A DNA stretch of 64,000 nucleotides from Zhengitettix transpicula (GCA_037074705.1 CM073591.1:131571032-131635031), one strand, 5' to 3'. Positions 12,474 to 24,111 are shown, counted from the stretch's first letter. Made by a program: numbers and translations. Notes: generated from the letters alone by a model not told the origin.

Positions 12474-15024
12474 TAAAGTGACCGCCGATTTTGGCGGGAC
12501 AGTACCGCTTTTTGGTGGACTGTCCCGCGTCCTGCCGATTTTTAAAAGTGTCCCGCTTTTTAGAAAATATCTGCATTTCTTATTTTAAATGTACTGTAAA
12601 AATATATTACCTATTGTTCATTAAGTATTATGGTGAATATAAAGAAATAAAAAATACATAAAAAAAACATAAAATGCATGCAGAGTAGACTAAATTAGGG
12701 AATGTACCGAGTTAGATTTACTCGGTGGTGTTCGATCATCGTCGTTACGTCTCGGCTTACTCAGATAAGTGCAGACAGTCCGGTTTGTTGTTTTCAATTT
12801 CACGTTCGGTTTTCCTCATTATTTGATTCACGAAGTTAGAGCAATAGCCGCCACAACTTAACGGTCAATAAGGTAAAATTTAATACTCTTTTTTTAGCCT
12901 TTGTAGTAAATTTTTTATTTATTTCTAGTATTAACCCACAGAATAAAAGATGAGTAAAACAAGAGAATGCAAATTTAATGAAGAGCTAAGCAGAGAATTT
13001 CCATTTATTAAAAAAAAAAAAATGGACAATATGGTACGGTGTGATAAATGCAATGCTGAATTTTCGGTCTCACATGGTGGAAAAAACGATATTACTAAAC
13101 ATCTAGCGACAAGAGGCACAAAAGATTTTTGAATAATGCCGCTTCCTCGTCTAAAATGGAACAGTTTTTTCGCAGTGCTAGCTTTGGCAACACGGAAAAA
13201 CAGCTAGCATTAGCGGAAGGGCTATTTGATTTCCACAACATAAGCCACAATCAAAGTTTCTGATCAATGGATTGTACGTCGCAAATGATCAAAACATTAG
13301 ACGACAAAAAATTTGCATGTGCAAGGACAAAAACCGAAGCAATTATTTGTAATGTTTTTTCACCATATTCGTTTTCTCAATTGCAGAATGAATTAGAAAA
13401 ATTCGCATTTATATCCATATATTCTGATGCTTCAAATCACAAAGATTTAAAATTATTTCCCACAATTGTTAGATTTTTTTGATCCAGAAACAGGAATTAA
13501 AATTAGAATATTAGATTTTGTTTCATTGCCGGGTGAAACTTCACAAATAAGTTTTGATTCAATAAGTACTATTTAAAAAATAATAATTTGAACAAAAAAA
13601 TTATTGCCTATTGTGCGGATAACACTAATGCAAATTTTGGTGGAAAAGCTAGAAGAGAAACTTAACGAACTTAACGAACCAAAAAATTATTGGAGTAGGT
13701 TGTGCAGCACACATTCTACTTAATACTATTCAAACAGCACCTGACTTACTTCCAGTTGATGTTGAAAATATTATTGCAAAAATTTATTAGTATTTTTATA
13801 TGTATACTGTGCGTGAAGAAAGTTTAAAGGATTTTTGTGAAAGCGCAGAAATCGAATATAAAAGAATTCTAGGTTACAGCAAAACACGATGTCCAGCTCT
13901 TTTACCAGCTGTAGAAAATATTTTAAAAATATACGAACTATTAAAATCATACTTTTTATCAGATGATAAATGTCCAAGAATATTGCAGCTCTTTTTTGAA
14001 AATGGCACATCACAAATTTGGCTTCAGTTCATACACAACCAAGCTACATTATTTCACAATGCTGTGAAAATTATTGAAGGGGACAAAATTTCAATTACGG
14101 AAGTGTCAAATGAAATCAATAATTTAAAAACAAAATTACGAGAAAGAATTGATAACGATTACATTCCTTTAATTATTCGAAAAGACATCACTAGGTTGGA
14201 AGAACAAGGTGCCAATTAACGACCTGATTTTCTGAAACATGTCAAATTTTTTTATAATAACTACTTGGAATATCTTGAAGAATGGATAGTTCAATTCGAA
14301 GAATTTAAAAATTTTCATTGGGTGACATTAAAAAAGGAGATTTTATGGGAATATGTGGAAAAATATTTTGAATATATTAGCAACCATTTTTCGAAAAATA
14401 ATATTTGCGAAAATGATCTTTTTGATGAGGTTTCATTGGTAAAAAGATATGTTACAGATAGGAAAATTAAATGTTGGTTGTCTGCAAATGTGGAAACAGA
14501 CAAAAAATGGACGGAATTCTTCCTTCATTTTAAACAGAATAATATTCCTTATCAAAATATTTTGAAAATTGTAGAATTCGCGCCCTCCCTTCCAGGAACA
14601 AATGCAGCAACAGAACGTGTTTTTTCTAGTAACAATAAAATATGGACAACTGAAAAAACGCAGTTGAACATTAAAACTTTAAAATCTATATTAAGTGTAA
14701 AATATAATTTGACCAATTCATGTGAAATATTTCACGACATTTTAATAAATGATCCGAATCTATTGCAAAGTGTTCACTCGGATCACAAATATGACCGTGA
14801 AAGAAAATCATATTTTTTTTTAAATAAAAAATTTAATTTGATTAAAAATCATGATGTTCAAATTATTATATTTTACAAATATATTTATAGTTACCAATAA
14901 TTAATAATAAATACATTTTTGTACAAGTATATGAATGTATACAATAAAATATATATAACTAAATTGTAATTCTCATTTCATCCCATTTGTCCCGCTTTGT
15001 CTCAATGAAAAGGTGGTCACTTTA
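12474..15024 (+). mobile_element. hAT transposon with intact TIRs and 8-bp target duplication
   Basis: The left end is TAAAGTGACCGCC and the right end is the inverse of TAAAGTGACCACC, a 12/13 match. Immediately outside each end lies GTGTGGTA (12466-12473 and 15025-15032), an exact 8-bp target duplication, the hallmark of hAT insertion. The 2551-bp length is normal for an autonomous hAT. Inside the ends, GTCCCGC motifs are repeated on both sides and may be subterminal transposase-binding sites. The element carries one transposase gene, which is broken. Confidence 0.92.
12950..14810 (+). pseudogene. hAT transposase pseudogene (BED finger, dimerisation domain)
   Basis: The first frame (12950-13132) encodes a BED-type zinc finger (VRCDKCNAEFSVSHGG, then ITKHL). 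The last histidine ligand expected after KHL is not visible. Further frames follow in order: 13267-13482 (MDCTSQMIKTL, then a region near the first catalytic aspartate, ISIYSDASNHKDLK), about 13480-13790, 13800-14219, and 14265-14900. The last holds the C-terminal hAT dimerisation motif LPGTNAATERVFS. Several stops and frameshifts separate them, so no functional protein is possible, but the order and near-complete length show that this copy was once autonomous. It resembles the ZBED/SCAND3-like branch of hAT transposases. Confidence 0.88.
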
Positions 15025-15879
15025 GTGTGGTAACATATTTCACATAACCCTCTCTCTAAATACTCGTAGCCATATTTCTTATTATATCACAGCAGTGAAT
15101 TGCATTTTATTTGCAGACCCTACTGAATAAAGTTTTTTAAAAAAACTTTCTTATTTACTGAGAACACAGATTACTTATGCGACAAATGCATTAGTACCAT
15201 TTTGTATCACGTTGCTTCATTAATAATAATTCTGTGCATAAACAAAGTAATTGTTTATTTACGGTTGCTTGTTAGGATGAGTACTGAATGGGAGTGCGCA
15301 CATTCAACCGATTCTAGTCGGCTGATAGGCTGGTCGATTTATAGTTGGATAAGCTCACCGGTTCACATTCAACTAAAAAGTTGGTCAACTATGGGCCGAT
15401 AGCTTATTCAGTATGGACTACAATCAGAGTACGCACACTCGCCGACAATCCCGTCGGTGAAAGTCGTGTGGAGCGTGTGACTCCTTACCACAAACATTGT
15501 TAGCTTTGTGACATATATTATTGTAATATTTCGTATTTGACAATGGCGTTAATTAATAACACGACAATAGAAAATTTGATGGCTGAAACTGAAAATAGAC
15601 CGACTTTATATATAAATAAGCTTAAAATAATATTCAGGTATAAATATAAAGAATAATCTGTGGAAAGAAGTACGTAGAATTTTTGTCCCGGAATGGAGTC
15701 AATTGGATGGCGAGAAGAAATGAAAACAAGGCAAGTACAATTACGTTAAGAAATAAACTACATAAAATTTTTTAAAAACATTATTACTTAATTAAAATTA
15801 CATATTGAAACATTATTATTATTATTATGCATTTACACTCTGTCATACTGAAATGAAACAATCTTGAGGAGAAGTAAAA

Positions 15880-17265
15880 AATATGACGCGAAATATTGCG
15901 TTGCATCGTCATATTACTTCTTCCTAGGGTGTTTTGTACTATCTTTATCGATATTTATTGGGCAATCATCAAGTACGAATTGTACTCCATCTTTTATTCG
16001 CACATAATTATGGAGTACACAGCAAGCTTTAATAAAAGGAACACTAAATTCCATATTAACGTGAAATATACGTCACTTATTGGCAAGAAAGCCTAAAGTG
16101 CATTCTACCACACATCGAGTTTAAATCGACTACACATCTATAGTTATAAATTCCTTTAGTGTAATTTAAATTATAAAATATGGACGCAATATATAATTTC
16201 CTACCCCAAAAGTCTTCATCGCGTACAACAAACGGCATGGAAATTACTGTATTATTATTATTAAATATTGGTTGTAAAGCTAAATTAGTTACATTGATAG
16301 TGTAACCACTGATTCACGTGACAAATGGTAGGGAAAACTGCTCATTAGCGGTCCCCAGCTTACAAATGTGATGGTGCAGTATTAGACAGTGCAAACATTG
16401 AAGTACTGTTTAATGAATTCAATATAAATTACAATTTGCAGCTGTTTTTTTATATTAATTACGTATCACCGCGTAGAAAGTCTGAAGGCCGTTTGCATTT
16501 CAGTCTTCTTTCGGCTTTACTTTTCGGAAGATTAACTGCCGTAGCTCTCACAACTGGTTCAGGTGGCACACCATTGATACGTGAAGTCTACGATAGTTGG
16601 ATTGTATGGAGTCAACGATCGACGATATATTTAGATCTTTGTGGATGTTGCTGTTCCTTATATACCACTGTGCATGGGCAGTAATTCTTAGTATTCTATT
16701 TTGGCAGTTCCGCCTCATTCGAAGTTTCCGTGCAAGTTGAATATTTAGGTCATTTGCAGAAAGCCGTTTGCCAGTTTCAGATGTTCGAAATATTTCTGAA
16801 TCCCTAATTGTTCCACAAGATCCGACATCCACATACGCTAATTTATAAGTTGCACCAGTCCAAGCCATTGGAACTCAAGACAGGAACTTTTTACAATTGA
16901 AATATAATGACCCGGAATGTTGCGGCTTCATCATCCGAATATGTTTTCCATCAATTGCCCTATTGGTCTTAGGAAAATTTATACATAGTGAAGTGAAGTT
17001 TCTAAGACTTATTTTTTATTCTTTCAAAATTGTTTTATTTATTTATTTGTTTTACTTTTGTTTCTATATTTATTGTAAACTGCCACCGGGAACGCCCCAA
17101 TCGCAGATAATAATATGCATACATCCACACATATGGGATTTAATCCAGTCATTTTCTTGTTTCTCTGCCATAAACAATGGTTGATGTATGTTCCAAAATA
17201 CTTGACATGTAGTTTTAGTAAAACGTCGTATTGTATTAGCCCCATTCATAGCAATAAGCATTGAA
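15880..17265 (-). pseudogene. Harbinger transposase pseudogene
   Basis: Pieces of a HARBI1-like DDE nuclease occur in order on the minus strand. At 17060-17261 there is FWNIHQPLFMAEKQENDW, then HIIICDWGVPGGSLQ, the region of the first catalytic position. At 16703-16868 there is MAWTGATYKLAYVDVGS with RDSEIF, the second acidic residue. After the nested insert come FVVRDEDFG and ILRPYF (about 16180-16233), then VVECTLGFLANK and IKACCVLHNYVRIKDG (about 15950-16120), the third acidic residue region. Frameshifts occur near 17090 and in the 16.1-kb part. DDE transposases of this superfamily normally act with a MADF/Myb-like partner; no such gene is seen inside this element. Confidence 0.8.
16238..16702 (-). 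mobile_element. 5'-truncated Jockey-type fragment nested in Harbinger
   Basis: The Harbinger frame is interrupted by 465 bases that encode, on the minus strand, the end of a Jockey-type RT protein: NRILRITAHAQWYIRNSNIH, then after a frame break a basic tail with RRLKCKRPSDF. A 3' untranslated part follows, ending in TAATAATAATA-like repeats. GGCA stands on both sides (16234-16237 and 16703-16706), and joining across the insert restores the Harbinger reading order (ELP followed by FVV). This is a late insertion into an older DNA transposon. Confidence 0.75.
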
Positions 17266-17628
17266 ACTAGCGCCGGTGGTCAAATATCTGTAAAAAAAAA
17301 TATTTATAATTCGTGTTGTATACTTTTAATTAATTGTATTCTTTCAGGTCACGAAATACAGAAATTTTGTTGCAGGTTGTACTTGAGATTGGCCGATGAA
17401 ACGTCGTAAATGCATTTACTGGTATTTGTTCAAAATTTGTCTGTATGTGGCCATATTCACATTCCAATTCACGATTTCTCTTCATCATTCTTCCCCGTCG
17501 CATTCAATTTATAATAATTGCAGTTTAGTAGCAGATTTCGGTATCATTACCTAAAGGGGGGCATAAGCTGTAAAACAGTGCAGCTTTTATGTGAATCGGC
17601 CGATTAAAAATCGGACAATGTGCGCAAC

Positions 17629-18175
17629 ATTTCGTAACCGAACAGTTTACAACAACAACAGTTTAGTCTGTAGTGTGCAGTGGCCCTTATAATTGAATCG
17701 AATGCGTTAAAATACTTAAATCATTTATATTATAAAAAATAAGTATATCCAATAAATAATGACAATCTTTCTCTTAGACCCAAGACAGAGCTCATCCCTT
17801 TTGTAAGTCCCCCTCATATATGGTATCTGTGGATAGATCATTTTTCAGTGTTGCTGCATCGGCTGTTATTTTCCTCTTTACGTTTCCGTACAAATAATAA
17901 ACGGCAATAAATCAGCAGACCAGACAACAAAACTTTGCGCACCTTCAGCAAAAAAGCAGGCAACTTCGTCCCTATAAAATGTATAGTCCAGCTAAAAAAG
18001 AATTTACTGCAATTGTGTTAAAATTTACGTCTGTGTATGTACATTACGATCATGAACATATATAGCCCAAATCAGACATCACAAGAATATAAACAAGTGT
18101 GACGTTTCTTCCACAGATTTGTGGACCTTCTCATGTTCAAAAAACCGGAAAACTCCAGTTTGATGGTATATATAT
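17629..18175. other. no recognisable gene
   Basis: Sequence between the Harbinger right end and the TA-flanked LTR-like copy. I see no coding motif or repeat boundary. Confidence 0.4.
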
Positions 18176-19160
18176 TGTAATGCCAATTAATTAGGCCATT
18201 AATTGGTTTTAATAAAATTTGATTGTAGCGGCAGGAGCTTCCAAAGCGACAATTGAGCCGAGCTCTGTTACTTTGTCGGAAAGTCAAAAATGGCGTATGC
18301 GCGCTAAAACTCGAGAGAACTAGGAGTCAATTGGTGGCGGGACATTACAGAGGACGGAACGAATAATTTTAGAGCAGATACTAGCCATCGTTAATGAATT
18401 ATTAAACAAAGTTGTGAATTTAAGACAAAGTAAAAACATTCACGGAATTATTACCCCGTAAATATCGCTAAGTTAGCAGTTTTTACGTACGTCTATCAGC
18501 AGCCAGAAAAGGAGTGCAGTTTTAAGTCTGTAGCAGCCAGGAAAGGAAGTCAGTTTAAGTCCAAAGCGGTAAAAGACTAACAAATCTACGAATCATTGGA
18601 TTCGTATAAGGCAAGCAGATATCAGATAGCTGACAAAAAATAGGATCATCCGAGTTCCTGGGAGCCCATCAATTTTGACTTCAGTAGTGTAAAATCTGTG
18701 AATCTTAGAATCAGTGTAAAATCTGTGAATCTTAGAATCACTGTAAAATTTTGCAAAAGTGTATTTCCGAAACCAAAAGGAATGATGGTACCAGCTGGGC
18801 AGATGTAAGTAAAAAAACCAAAACAAATGATTAATTGTAAACTTAATTAAAGGATAGAGTCAGATTTCGTTCTCTTTTAAATTGTCAATCAAAGTTAATT
18901 TCTTTCTTTTTAATTTATTTCTATCCACTTATTGTTTAGGTAAATATGAACTGTTTGTTAATAAGATTTTTAAATCAATTTGTTGTGTCCATTATCAAAC
19001 CCAGTGAAGGATCTGAGAAATTAATATTTAAAATTGTAATTGTTTTTGAGTTAGAAGCCATAAAGTGAAAATAAATTATTTTATGTATTAAATTTTATGA
19101 ATTCTTTTATTTAATTAAACCGAACAGGTTGTTTATTACATTTTGGCGCCCACCGTGAGT
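18176..19160 (+). mobile_element. TA-flanked LTR-like element, copy A (LTR plus PBS-like block)
   Basis: It begins TGTAATGCCAATTAATTAGG after TATATAT and ends ATTACA at 19140, directly followed by TTTTGGCGCCCACCGTGAG. TG...CA ends (here TGTAAT...ATTACA), about 965 bp in length, and a TGG-initiated block three bases downstream fit an LTR with a tRNA primer-binding site. Internal landmarks shared with the other copies include GGATCATCCGAG, GGTACCAGC, AGAGTCAGATTTCGTT and TTATCAAACCCAGTGAAG. It also contains local tandem duplications, for instance TGTGAATCTTAGAATCA twice at 18.68-18.75 kb and a block of about 36 bases twice at 18.50-18.56 kb. Unlike the other copies it runs on into AT-rich sequence after the block and has no second (TA)n flank. 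No gag or pol was recognised. Confidence 0.7.
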
Positions 19161-19229
19161 CAAATTAATTTTAAATTAAAATTAAATTAGAAAGTCCAAA
19201 AGTAGCAAAAGATCGTACTTTGCTCACAG

Positions 19230-20440
19230 AGTCAGTGTCACATTGAATATGATTTTGTTGTTTTTTGATGTGAATAATTTCGGAAATTAGTCTTTGATAA
19301 TAAATGGATTCAACGTCAAGGGACTTAATTTTGGAACATTTTTTTTACATTAATGTGTCTGTTAATACCTGAATGTTTGTCATTAAGTAATTTATAATTC
19401 GATATGTTCTTTTTAATCCACGTCTTTGGAGACTGTTTGGTCCGGCCAATATAAAATGAATTGCAATCATTGCAGCTAATTTTGTAGACCACAAAATGAG
19501 TATCTTCGGGTTGCAACTGTTTTTTACCGATCTTCATAAAACTAGATAGAGAATTGGTGGATCGATAAATAATACCAATATTTTACTGGTGTAATAACTT
19601 GGAGATAATTATGTATAATCCTCTGTAATGCGGAAAAATGATCTTAACTTAGGGAACATTTCTATCACGAGATTTGTCTATAGTGGAATTTAAAAGATAT
19701 TTGAGTATATTAGTAATGTTGATTTTAATACAATAATATGGATAACAATTTGCTATGAGAATATTGGTAATAATGGCCTAGTTCTGAGAATGAAAGGAGC
19801 CGTTGGAGAGGATAGGATGGCCCTGTCAACAAGATTGAAGCCTTCTTTTGATTCTTGGAATGATTTGAGAAATAATGAAAGACTCGTCCAGAAAATGTTG
19901 GTTTTCTGTACCAATTTGTCAAGAGTTAGGAATATTTAACTATAAGAGTGACGTCAAGAAAATTAAGAAATTTATCGACCTTGATTTCAACGGTGAACTG
20001 AACCCGGGGTCATAGCTGTTAAAATTTTGGACCAAATTGACAATTTCTATGGTGGTAACGATACAAAAGATGTCATCAACAGCGAAAATAACAGATAGGT
20101 ACAAAGTTGAGTAAATATAGGCAAGTATTCTCCAAATCTCTCAAACCCATCTCTGCGAAAAGCCATTTTTTTTTTGGTGACAGACGGATTGTTTGAAACT
20201 AAAATAGATGGAATGGAGAATAAGTATTTCCGGAAGTGGGATATTAGTATATTGTTCAAACAAATGCCAACAAGGGTTGAAACTTGAGATAACCAAATTA
20301 TCCGGTATAGAAGTGAATAATGATATCACATCCAGAGATACAAGCATGTGGTCATTGTGCACTCTCAGTTCCTTAATAGACTCTAAAAGCTTTTCACAGA
20401 ATGGTGTGGTTCCTCCGTGAGACCTTTAGAAAGTGTGGAT
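19230..20440 (-). pseudogene. Penelope-like element (RT plus GIY-YIG), frameshifted
   Basis: On the minus strand the RT begins around 20430 and shows HMLVSLDVISLFTSIPDNL (20277-20362), a palm motif. In a neighbouring frame the catalytic VDDIF lies near 20055-20090. The thumb motif TNWYRKPTFSGRV and FSNHSKNQKKA is at 19840-19922. A GIY-YIG nuclease part, VVYKISCNDCNSFYIG, is at 19325-19537. The order RT then GIY-YIG is diagnostic of Penelope-like elements, in which the endonuclease nicks DNA to prime reverse transcription. Several frameshifts and a shortened connector make it non-functional. The N-terminal part and the terminal repeats were not found. Confidence 0.85.
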
Positions 20441-20511
20441 TGAGAAAACTTGCAAGTTTATGTAGTGGACTATTGGTGGTATAAACAATGAGTCTGTAGA
20501 GAATTGTAAAT

Positions 20512-21140
20512 AACAGCATTGTTTGGCGAGAATGCAGATACAATAATGCTTGCTACGGTGTATTGTCGAAAATGCATTTGTAGACGCTCAGAACTTTAGC
20601 GGTGTTCAGTTACTCGGGTATTCAGTCAGATGTTGAGAGAGCAGAGCAAGTCACTGAGATAGTCAGAAAATATTAAAATGTAAAATCAGTTAAGAAGTTA
20701 CTCGGGCAGTCAGAATGTCTGTGTTAGGAGGTCTTGACGAAACAGTCAAAGAACAGATAATCAGCGAGCGGTTTGATATTCAATGAAGCAGAAAGGTGCC
20801 CAAAATGTTGAAAAGTGAGAATAGAAACGAATCAGTGCTATGACCTGTTAGTTAAATAGTGTTGTAGATATAAATTAAAACAAATCACAAACCTGAGCAG
20901 CTCAAACTAAATGGTATATAAAAAACCCCTTCATTTGTAACCATTTAAGTAAATATTGTTTACCGCTAGATTTATATACCACTTTTCAGATTTGTAATAG
21001 TTTTTCTTGTTATTGTAAGTTTAAATTCATTTTTTTACTGTCTTTATTAGAGGCCCGATAAGCGGCCCTGAAATTAAAATTTCTTATCAAAGATGAGGCG
21101 TTAACTAAAAATGTAAATCAACGAAAACCAAATTTTGTTT
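20512..21140 (+). repeat. LTR-like dispersed block, copy 1
   Basis: This block shares its start (GCATTGTTTGGCG...GAATGCAGA) and its end (AGGCCCGATAAGCGGCCCTGA, then GTAAATCAA) with 26713-27386, in the same orientation. Between these anchors the sequence is more diverged, with repeated TCAGT/GAGTGT-like words. Length and composition fit an LTR or untranslated part of an LTR element, but no TG...CA ends or target duplication were fixed. No coding domain is present. Confidence 0.5.
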
Positions 21141-21676
21141 AATAAATAATTTTTATTATATCTTAAAAAAATATAATTTCAAAGTAATCTTCCTGCCATT
21201 TTCCCTTTAATTAAAAGTGTTTATTACAATATATTAGTCTGCGAATAGAATGACTGGGAAGCAATAGGCTAAAAGCTCGAGCTGTGTTGATAATCGTCGC
21301 CTGGATGCAGATTAAAAATTAAGTGTATTTTATAATCTATCAGTTAATTCAAATTTTTAATATACTTATTAAAATTTGCTGTTCCATCAAGTTTTAAGTG
21401 AGCGAGATTCATCTTTAAAAATATGATTCTTTACTTAAAAATATATTAAGACATTTTGAAATTAATAAGTATATTGTCTATTTCTATTTTTTATATTTCA
21501 TAGTGCAGTTTGGGAATGGAATTTGCTGCCCCACGTGTGCGAGTAAAGGGACCCGTCTCTCTCTCAGACCTGATTCGCCGCCGGCGAGTTCCGCTCAATA
21601 AAGAGCTTCGCGATAATGCTCTGCTCCAATCACCGTAAGGAGCTTGCTTTCCTCAGTATCCACAATTATCTGTCTA
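21141..21676. other. AT-rich stretch, then GC-richer block of unknown origin
   Basis: AT-rich to about 21500. Then a GC-richer part with GCCGCCGGCGAG and an AATAAAGAGCTT signal at about 21.6 kb, which could be the R-U5 part of an unidentified LTR. No homologous second copy was seen in the window. Confidence 0.3.
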
Positions 21677-22129
21677 TCACACTCTCCAATCCGGGTTTCC
21701 GAATTCATAGGTTAGAGGATTGCAATGGTCAAAGGGGCGTAATCTTCCTGTAATTGAGCCCGATAGATCAATAGTGCGACTGGTGACACTAGGAAATGAA
21801 ACAATTTCAGTGTTGTGTTCAGAAACCGACTCTAAATACGCACATTCAAGGGAGCCGTCTTCATTACATCTGATAATGCAAAATAACACGTTTAATCATC
21901 CCGGCATCTCTCACTCTCTTGTTTTCAGTTCAAAAATCGGGTCATTCCCCCTACGCACTCCTTTCTCAAACCAACTATCCTGTTCTAAACTGTGTTCTAT
22001 CACTAAACTGAGTAGGTTGCGACTCACACGAGCCCGTGTCCTGAAACGATGCTTCTTACATCCCAGATACGAACGGAGTTCATTGCTCCTCGAACGTCGG
22101 TTTATTTTATAACCCCGTCTTTGAATCAC
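21677..22129 (-). pseudogene. unrecognised open frame broken by two stops
   Basis: Two minus-strand open segments (21911-22129 and 21677-21889) are in the same frame and separated only by two TGA stops about 12 bases apart. Together they would give about 150 codons. The region is less AT-rich than its surroundings. Visible composition: a basic, arginine-rich first half (RRSRSNELRSYLGCKKHRF) and a neutral second half ending GNPDWRV. I do not recognise a family. A decayed transposon or retroelement gene is the most likely explanation; chance cannot be excluded. Confidence 0.3.
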
Positions 22130-23224
22130 CTTTCGTCCTTCACCTATATCAAATTTTTCTCCTCTTTTTCTTCTTAAAACCAGTCAATGAAACACTCAAA
22201 AGAACTTCCCATTATTAAAACCACTATTCTCAATTTCAGATCCAAGTAAATGGTACGGTATGAAAAGGTTATTGGAGACGGGATAAAACTAATCGTATAA
22301 ATTATGAAAACGTCAATGGATCAAATGAATTGGCACGGTCACGGTGTTGGTGGGAGGGAAGGGGAAACTTGAGCATCTGTACTGTTTTGGACATCCGCGG
22401 TTGCATTAAATGGTTATTTAAATGCTAGGAATAATTATCAATGAAAGCCCAATTTAATCTCTAAAACATAGCCCCTAAAACCATGGAAATCGTTTTCATC
22501 GGTATTTTCCTCCCAAGGCTCTACAGATTAAAAAAATATTAACTAATAATGAGCATGGAAATCAAAAACTACGCCTGACTATCTGCACACACAGAAAGTT
22601 TAGTCTACAGTTTATTCAGACACGCCTAAAGTTAATGCACGCCAGTAGAAAGAACTAGCTTGAATATGTGAGTGAAAATTTCGCACAACTCTATTTGTAA
22701 AGGTCCTTGAAATGTCACTCTAGAACAAGCTAATTAGTGTCTACGAGAATACTTACCTGTGTGATGGTTGGTTTTGTTTAAACTCTGATAAGAATAGCGT
22801 TCTTACCATAAATATAAAATCAGAAATTGTGTACCTTTCGAAGTTGATCCCTATTTTACGAATGTTTCACAGCAATCGCACCTATTTTTACACCTTCTTT
22901 CAATAATAGAGATATAACATACTATGTAACAGAAAAATCATAATAATTATTTTGCTATTTTTATAAATATTTGAATGACGTAGAATGAGTTCTAACTAAC
23001 ACGGAATAATTTCCACAGCGAAAATCTATAATAGTATTCGTTTAAAGTCTACAATAACGCCAGAGTTATATTTATACACTTGCCTATTTCTCTTAAACGG
23101 GATATTAGATGACTCATCTCCTTTATGGAATGATCAATGATTAAAAACTATTCTATTTACGTTCTGACGCCGCAATCCAATAAATTTACGCCACACCACA
23201 ATCATTTTACACTATTCACACTTC
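22130..23224. other. no recognisable gene
   Basis: No transposon or host-gene motif was recognised here. Confidence 0.4.
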
Positions 23225-23400
23225 TTAATCTACACGCCACGCCTCTTGCACTATACGCGACTCTTACGCCGTACTCTACGCTTTATACGCTACTCCCCAC
23301 GCCTCTTACGCCACACACCACTATTCTCACGCTTCACTCCACACTACACATCTTCCACACCACTCGCCACGTCTGTATCGCCATCCGCCTACGCCAAACC
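23225..23400. repeat. degenerate ACGCC-rich tandem repeat, cluster 1
   Basis: Irregular repeats of words such as TTACGCCACAC and CACGCCTCT with a period of roughly 10-20 bases. Similar clusters lie at 24105-24260 and 25680-25900. This gives the region a composition unlike its AT-rich neighbours and an artificial open frame rich in T, H, L and P. Confidence 0.7.
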
Positions 23401-23405
23401 TCTTA

Positions 23406-24111
23406 GACCTAGTACACACTTGCATAAAAAGTCGCGCGATTTTGTATCTAGACAATGTCTATAGACAATCGCGCGACAAATCCTTCGAGTATTTAGACAC
23501 GGTTTCAGAATAAAACCGCAGAACATTTTACTCCCGTCAGAAACGGAAGACTTGCGACATTGTTACGCAACATTTCATCGTGTGGACGCTTTTGTAGACA
23601 CGGTCTCCAATTATCCTTTGTGAGTTCTAGAGAACGCTTCCTTAATTTCTTTGTTTATTATCAAGATGTGGCCAACGGAGGAAGTTTAACTTTGAATAGA
23701 AGATTAGCATCTTGTTTGTGGGATGTCACTTATTCAGAATATAAAAATTGCACTAAAAAGATAATAAATCTGGCCAAAAAATATTAAGTGTCCGTAGGTG
23801 ACGTAGAAAAAATGTTCAATTTGAAATCAGATTTTCATTGGGGCCATAAAAAATTAGTTACACGAAGAATAGTGAGGTATCTCCTGTAAAGAGTTTTGCA
23901 GTTGGTTTACATACGAACAACTATTATTAATATTTGTAGGCCCAACAATTCTGAGAATTGTCTCAAGTCTCCCGTTTGTGACGAGAGACCAATGTTCTTC
24001 GATTTTGTTCTGAAAGTGTGACTGGATACTAGAATTTGTCGCTTGATTTTCTATAGTCATTGTCTAGATACAAAATCGCGCTAAATTGTATAGAAGCGTC
24101 TACTAGGCCTC
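23406..24111. mobile_element. long-TIR DNA element with MADF gene remnant, copy 1
   Basis: The two ends are long inverted repeats of about 170 bases. Both, read inward, show CCTAGTA, then GCGCGATTTTGTATCTAGACA, a TCTATAGAC word, GCAGAACATT or its variant, and a CGTCACAAACGG-type word. The element lies inside the ACGCC repeat region, which resumes on both sides. Its interior codes for a MADF-like domain on the plus strand. A copy with the same TIR words and interior, rearranged, lies at about 60.69-61.76 kb. Long TIRs plus MADF suggest a Harbinger-related non-autonomous element. No clear target duplication was seen. Confidence 0.65.
23640..23860 (+). pseudogene. MADF-domain remnant
   Basis: The frame reads RRLASCLWDVTYSEYKNCTK, then KKIINLAKKY and a stop. 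A second part follows with VGDVEKMFNLKS and HWGHKKL. MADF domains (Myb/SANT-like DNA-binding folds) typically read PxLWDxxxxxYKNxxK..., with a later DVxxKxxNLR helix and an H/R-E-x-KK motif, so the match is good over about 60 residues. PIF/Harbinger transposons carry such proteins as partners of the transposase. The in-frame stop at 23785-23787 and the missing N-terminus make it a pseudogene. Confidence 0.6.

Larger units (their letters stand above)
15293..17628 (-). mobile_element. PIF/Harbinger element with nested insertion
   Basis: The ends carry similar inverted termini: GTGCGCACATT followed by CCGATT...TCGGC at the left (from 15294), and at the right the complement of TTGCGCACATTGTCCGATT (to about 17628). 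Between them a PIF/Harbinger transposase lies on the minus strand, split by a non-LTR fragment at 16238-16702. Without that insert the element would be about 1.9 kb. The exact first base and the expected 3-bp target duplication were not resolved. Confidence 0.7.

Noticed and set aside
16436..17184. Plus-strand frames of 82 and 95 codons
   Set aside because: They lie opposite the Harbinger and Jockey coding remnants and show no domain.
23137..23464. Overlapping 89- and 72-codon frames rich in T, H, L, P and R
   Set aside because: Produced by the ACGCC-rich tandem repeat; no real protein pattern.
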